From JAEUMY01 sp033764435 (GTDB taxonomy: Bacteria; Pseudomonadota; Gammaproteobacteria; Burkholderiales; Usitatibacteraceae): DNA of 64,000 nucleotides. The DNA lies in NCBI GenBank assembly GCA_033764435.1, contig JANRIX010000002.1, positions 81,769 to 145,768 on the forward strand, written 5' to 3'. A model generated the notes under the pieces. It saw only the letters and a program-made list of their open reading frames with translations, searched no databases and was not told where the DNA came from. The first letter of the stretch is position 1. Each line of letters begins with the position of its first letter. The position numbers and the translations under genes were made by a program. Shown here in pieces: positions 60,803 through 64,000 of this stretch.

Positions 60803-63800
60803 ATGAATCTGTCCGAACTGTGCATCCGCCGCCCGGTAATGACCTCGCTGCTGTGCACGGTCACGGCGCTGGCAGGTCTCATTGCCTACGACAGCCTGCC
60901 CATTGCGGCGCTGCCCACGTACGACACGCCCACCATCTCGGTCAACGCCAACCTGCCGGGTGCCAGCCCGGAGACGATGGCCTCGTCGGTGGCCACGCCC
61001 TTGGAACGCCAGTTCTCGACCATCTCGGGCATTACGTCGATAAGCTCCACCAGCACGCTGGGCCAGACGTCGGTCACCATTGAATTCGAGCAGAGCCGCG
61101 ACATCGATGCCGCCGCCGTGGATGTGCAGGCCGCGCTGCTGCGCGCCCAGCGGCAGATGCCGCCGGAGATGACGTCACCGCCGGCGTACAACAAGGTCAA
61201 TCCGGCGGATGCGCCGATTCTTTTTCTGGCGCTGGCGTCGCCGTCCATGTCGATGTCGGAGCTGAACAGCTTCGCCGAAAACCTCATTTCGCCGACCCTG
61301 TCCACGCTGCCAGGCGTGGCCCAGGTGCAGATCAACGGCCAGAAAAAATATGCGGTACGCATCCGCGTGGACCCGGAGGCGCTGACCGCGCGCAATCTCA
61401 CCATTGATGACGTGGCGGTGGCCCTGCGCGCCGCCAATGCCAACACGCCGGTGGGCACGCTGGATGGCCCGCGCCAGTCGCTCACCATCCAGGCCAACAA
61501 GCAGCTGGCAAATGCCGCGCAATTCGCCAACCTCATCATCGCCACCAACCAGGGCCGGCCCGTGCGTCTGGCCGACGTTGCAGTGGTCGAGGACAGTGTA
61601 GAGAACATCAAGACCGCTTCGTGGTTCAACGGCGAACGTGCCATCACCATCGCCATTCGCCGCCAGCCCGGCGCCAACACGGTTCAGACCGTGGATGCCA
61701 TCCGTGCCACGGTTCCGGCCCTGATTGCACAGATGCCTTCATCGGTCGATCTCACTATCCGCAGCGACCGTTCGGTGTCCATCCGCGAGGCCATCTTCGA
61801 CGTGCAGCTCACGTTGCTGTTCACCGTGCTGCTCGTGATCGGCGTCATCTTCCTGTTCCTGCGCAGTCCCGCCGCGACCATCATCCCCGCGCTGTCATTG
61901 CCCATCTCGCTGCTGGGAACAGTGGCGCTGATGAAACCGCTGGGCTACAGCCTGGACAACATTTCTCTGCTCGCGATCACGCTGGCGGTCGGTCTGGTGG
62001 TGGACGATGCCATCGTGGTGCTGGAGAACATCATCCGGCACATGGAAGAAGGCGAGAACCCGCTCAAGGCCGCGTTGGTCGGCGCGCGTGAGATGGGTTT
62101 CACCATCATCTCCATCTCGGTGTCGTTGGTCGCGGTGTTCATCCCCGTGTTCTTCATGCCGGGCGTGATCGGGCTGCTCTTCCACGAATTCGCGGTGGTG
62201 GTGTCGCTCGCGGTGCTGATGTCGGCGGTGGTGTCGCTCACGCTGATACCCATGCTCTCCAGCCTCTACCTGCGCCCGCATGGCGAGGACCCGAAGTCGC
62301 TCAAGGCCACCGCCTGGTTCGAGCGAATATTCGCGAAGATGCATGGCACCTACGAGATGGCGCTGGACTGGTCGCTGGCCCACCGCCGCACCACGCTGGG
62401 GATTGCTGGTGCCACTTTCGTGCTGACCGGCCTGCTGTTCGTCACCATGCCCAAGGGCTTTTTCCCGCAGGAAGACATCGGCCAGATTCTCGCCACGGCC
62501 GAGGCGGTGGAGGATATCTCCGCCCCGGCTCTCTTCGATCTGCTGCAGAAAACGGGGGATGTCATCCGCGCCAATCCTGCAGTGGCGTCTGTCATCGTTA
62601 ACGCGGTAGACAGCAATGCGGGTCGCATCTTCATCACCTTGAAGCCACGCGGCGAGAGACCCGAAATGGCGAAAGTGCTGGAGAGTTTGCGCAGGGAGGC
62701 GCGCTCCATTCCTGGCGTGACGCTGTACCTCAATCCCATCCAGAACCTGCGCCTCGGCGGCCGCATCTCGAAAAGCCGCTATCAGTACATCCTGAAGAGC
62801 GTGAATAGTGACGAATTGCGCGCGTCGGCCGAAGCCATACAGGGCAAGATGCGCAACGATCCGCTGTTCCGGGACGTGACCAGCGATGCGCAGCTGAAGG
62901 GCTTGCAGGCGCGGTTGAACATCGACCGCGACAAAGCCAATTCGCTGGGCGTGCAGATCTCGGATATCCGTTCCGCACTGTACAGCGCCTTTGGCGAGCG
63001 CCAGGTGTCGACGATCTTCGGCTCAAGCGACAGCTACGCGGTCATCATGCAGGTCGGCGACGAGGACCGCGCCGATGAGCGGGCCTTCAGCAAGATCCAC
63101 GTACGCGCAAAGTCGGGCGTGCTGGTGCCGCTCTCGTCCGTGGCCACGGTGACCCGTGAAGTGGGACCGGTGGCGATCAATCACGCCGGCCAGCTGGAGG
63201 CGGTCACCATCTCCTTCAACCTGGCACCCGATGCGCCGCTGGGCGACGCCACGCGCAACATCGACCGCTACAAACGCGAGCTCAACATTCCGGCCAGCGT
63301 GCTCACCAGCTACGGCGGCGACGCGGCTGCGTTCCAGTCTTCACAGGGCAGCCAGCTCATCCTGATCGCTGTCGCGCTGCTGGTGATCTACGTGCTCCTC
63401 GGCGTGCTGTACGAGAGCTACATCCACCCGATCACCATTCTGGCCGGCCTGCCGTCTGCGGCGGTGGGTGCGCTGCTCACGCTGTGGGTGTTCGGCATGG
63501 ATATCTCCATCATCGCCATCATCGGCATCCTCATGCTGATCGGCATCGTGAAGAAGAACGCGATCATGATGATCGACGTGGCGATCGATTCGGAGCGGAC
63601 CCGGGGCGCGAATCCCGTGGATGCGATCCGGGAGGCCTGTCTCCTGCGCTTCCGGCCGATCATGATGACGACGCTGGCCGCCATGCTGGGTGCCGTGCCG
63701 CTGATCCTGGGCACCGGCGAGGGCGCGGAGCTGCGCCGGCCGCTGGGCATCGCCATCGTGGGCGGGTTGATTGTGAGCCAGATCCTGACCCTCTACACCA

Positions 63801-63904
63801 CCCCCGTCGTGTATCTCACCCTTGACCGATTGCGGCACAGGGTGCTCGACCGCCGCAGGCGCGCCGGACGGGGCGGAGAAGCGGCCCTGCCGGCCGGAGA
63901 ATGA
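60803..63904 (+). CDS. RND multidrug efflux transporter
   Basis: This 1033-residue inner membrane pump has 12 predicted membrane segments and two large periplasmic loops. The proton-relay pair Asp401-Asp402 sits in segment 4 (GLVVDDAIVVLENI), and NPADAPILFLAL and GSSDSYAVIMQVGDEDR are typical of MdtB/MdtC-like members. It exports drugs or other amphipathic compounds by proton antiport. Substrates and the outer membrane partner are not encoded here. RIFA from residue 508 is encoded by an exact iterated palindrome. Confidence 0.93.
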   Translation: MNLSELCIRRPVMTSLLCTVTALAGLIAYDSLPIAALPTYDTPTISVNANLPGASPETMASSVATPLERQFSTISGITSISSTSTLGQTSVTIEFEQSRDIDAAAVDVQAALLRAQRQMPPEMTSPPAYNKVNPADAPILFLALASPSMSMSELNSFAENLISPTLSTLPGVAQVQINGQKKYAVRIRVDPEALTARNLTIDDVAVALRAANANTPVGTLDGPRQSLTIQANKQLANAAQFANLIIATNQGRPVRLADVAVVEDSVENIKTASWFNGERAITIAIRRQPGANTVQTVDAIRATVPALIAQMPSSVDLTIRSDRSVSIREAIFDVQLTLLFTVLLVIGVIFLFLRSPAATIIPALSLPISLLGTVALMKPLGYSLDNISLLAITLAVGLVVDDAIVVLENIIRHMEEGENPLKAALVGAREMGFTIISISVSLVAVFIPVFFMPGVIGLLFHEFAVVVSLAVLMSAVVSLTLIPMLSSLYLRPHGEDPKSLKATAWFERIFAKMHGTYEMALDWSLAHRRTTLGIAGATFVLTGLLFVTMPKGFFPQEDIGQILATAEAVEDISAPALFDLLQKTGDVIRANPAVASVIVNAVDSNAGRIFITLKPRGERPEMAKVLESLRREARSIPGVTLYLNPIQNLRLGGRISKSRYQYILKSVNSDELRASAEAIQGKMRNDPLFRDVTSDAQLKGLQARLNIDRDKANSLGVQISDIRSALYSAFGERQVSTIFGSSDSYAVIMQVGDEDRADERAFSKIHVRAKSGVLVPLSSVATVTREVGPVAINHAGQLEAVTISFNLAPDAPLGDATRNIDRYKRELNIPASVLTSYGGDAAAFQSSQGSQLILIAVALLVIYVLLGVLYESYIHPITILAGLPSAAVGALLTLWVFGMDISIIAIIGILMLIGIVKKNAIMMIDVAIDSERTRGANPVDAIREACLLRFRPIMMTTLAAMLGAVPLILGTGEGAELRRPLGIAIVGGLIVSQILTLYTTPVVYLTLDRLRHRVLDRRRRAGRGGEAALPAGE
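62323..62334. repeat. Iterated palindrome, copy 24 (RIFA)
   Basis: Exact, flanked A...G, in the RND pump gene, in the cytoplasmic stretch between the pump halves. Confidence 0.95.
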
Positions 63905-63911
63905 TGGTTAA

Positions 63912-63927
63912 GGTTTCACGTGAAACA
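63912..63927. promoter_or_regulatory. parS-like ParB-binding palindrome
   Basis: GGTTTCACGTGAAACA matches the general bacterial parS consensus TGTTTCACGTGAAACA at 15 of 16 positions; the inner 14 bases are a perfect palindrome. It lies 8 bases after the RND pump stop. ParB loads on such sites to organise the origin region. Confidence 0.6.
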
Positions 63928-63954
63928 TTGGTCGTGGTGAACGTACGCCCGCTT

Positions 63955-63982
63955 ACCCCTCCCCCCTCTGCGGGGGAGGGTA
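63955..63982. repeat. REP-like GC-rich hairpin at window edge
   Basis: CCCTCCCCC and GGGGGAGGG form a 9-bp perfect stem with a 6-base loop, extended by TA/TA ends with a bulge. Another G-rich run (63995-64000) follows at the edge. It may be a repetitive extragenic element or terminator. Confidence 0.45.
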
Positions 63983-64000
63983 CCCTGCGGAGCAGGGGGG

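Noticed and set aside
315..62334. Palindrome copies as insertion sequence ends, CRISPR repeats or integration sites
   Set aside because: Spacing is irregular (hundreds to thousands of bases), no shared flanks, no transposase or cas genes, and most copies are in-frame inside intact genes.
1..64000. tRNA, rRNA or phage genes
   Set aside because: No cloverleaf, rRNA or phage-like segment was recognised by eye; a covariance-model scan would be decisive.

Overview
The window comes from a GC-rich betaproteobacterial chromosome. The evidence is the conserved core order gyrA, (DUF2059), serC, pheA, hisC, tyrA, aroA, cmk, rpsA, ihfB, lapA, lapB, pyrF, ugd, rfaE1 and hldD followed by a comEA-like gene and cysM, with ompA, ubiG and gph divergent upstream of gyrA. 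This order is typical of Burkholderiales and related orders. I cannot name a genus. No rRNA, tRNA, CRISPR array, insertion sequence or prophage was seen.

Layout. About 0.3-30 kb is accessory and rich in signalling: a carboxylesterase; an NtrC-type regulator, Cache sensor kinase and Cache-HAMP adenylate cyclase; a lipoprotein hydrolase; a GT2 glycosyltransferase; a DUF4139 protein; a MoxR ATPase with a CoxE-like VWA protein; an OmpR regulator, LysM-FecR protein and CHASE2 sensor kinase; a metallo-beta-lactamase-fold protein; a CHASE2 adenylate cyclase; a cation efflux protein; an RstAB-like two-component pair; and a TonB-dependent receptor. About 30-34.6 kb is a minus-strand block (ompA, an amidohydrolase, ubiG, a DUF1501 protein, gph). 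About 35-53 kb is the plus-strand housekeeping block for serine and aromatic amino acid synthesis, translation, LPS control and heptose synthesis. About 53-54 kb encodes two exported lysine-rich proteins. About 54-59 kb is a sulfur block (OsmC, sulfonate-type ABC transporter, CysB-like regulator, CysM). The last 4.4 kb is an RND efflux pair, followed by a parS-like palindrome and a GC-rich hairpin at the edge.

The most unusual feature is a 12-bp palindrome, GCGAATATTCGC (wider consensus YGCGAATATTCGCR). It occurs 24 times exactly and at least five more times with one mismatch. On a rough composition model (about 64% GC, assumed) about 0.002 copies would be expected. Seventeen exact copies lie inside genes of unrelated function, on both strands. 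Thirteen of those are read in the same frame as Ala-Asn-Ile-Arg using AAT and ATT codons; three read Arg-Ile-Phe-Ala and one Glu-Tyr-Ser. Seven are intergenic. This looks like a genome-wide highly iterated palindrome under DNA-level selection, analogous to cyanobacterial HIP1 or to uptake sequences but with a sequence I do not recognise. Many adjacent genes overlap by ATGA or GTGA, so the genome is compact and translationally coupled.
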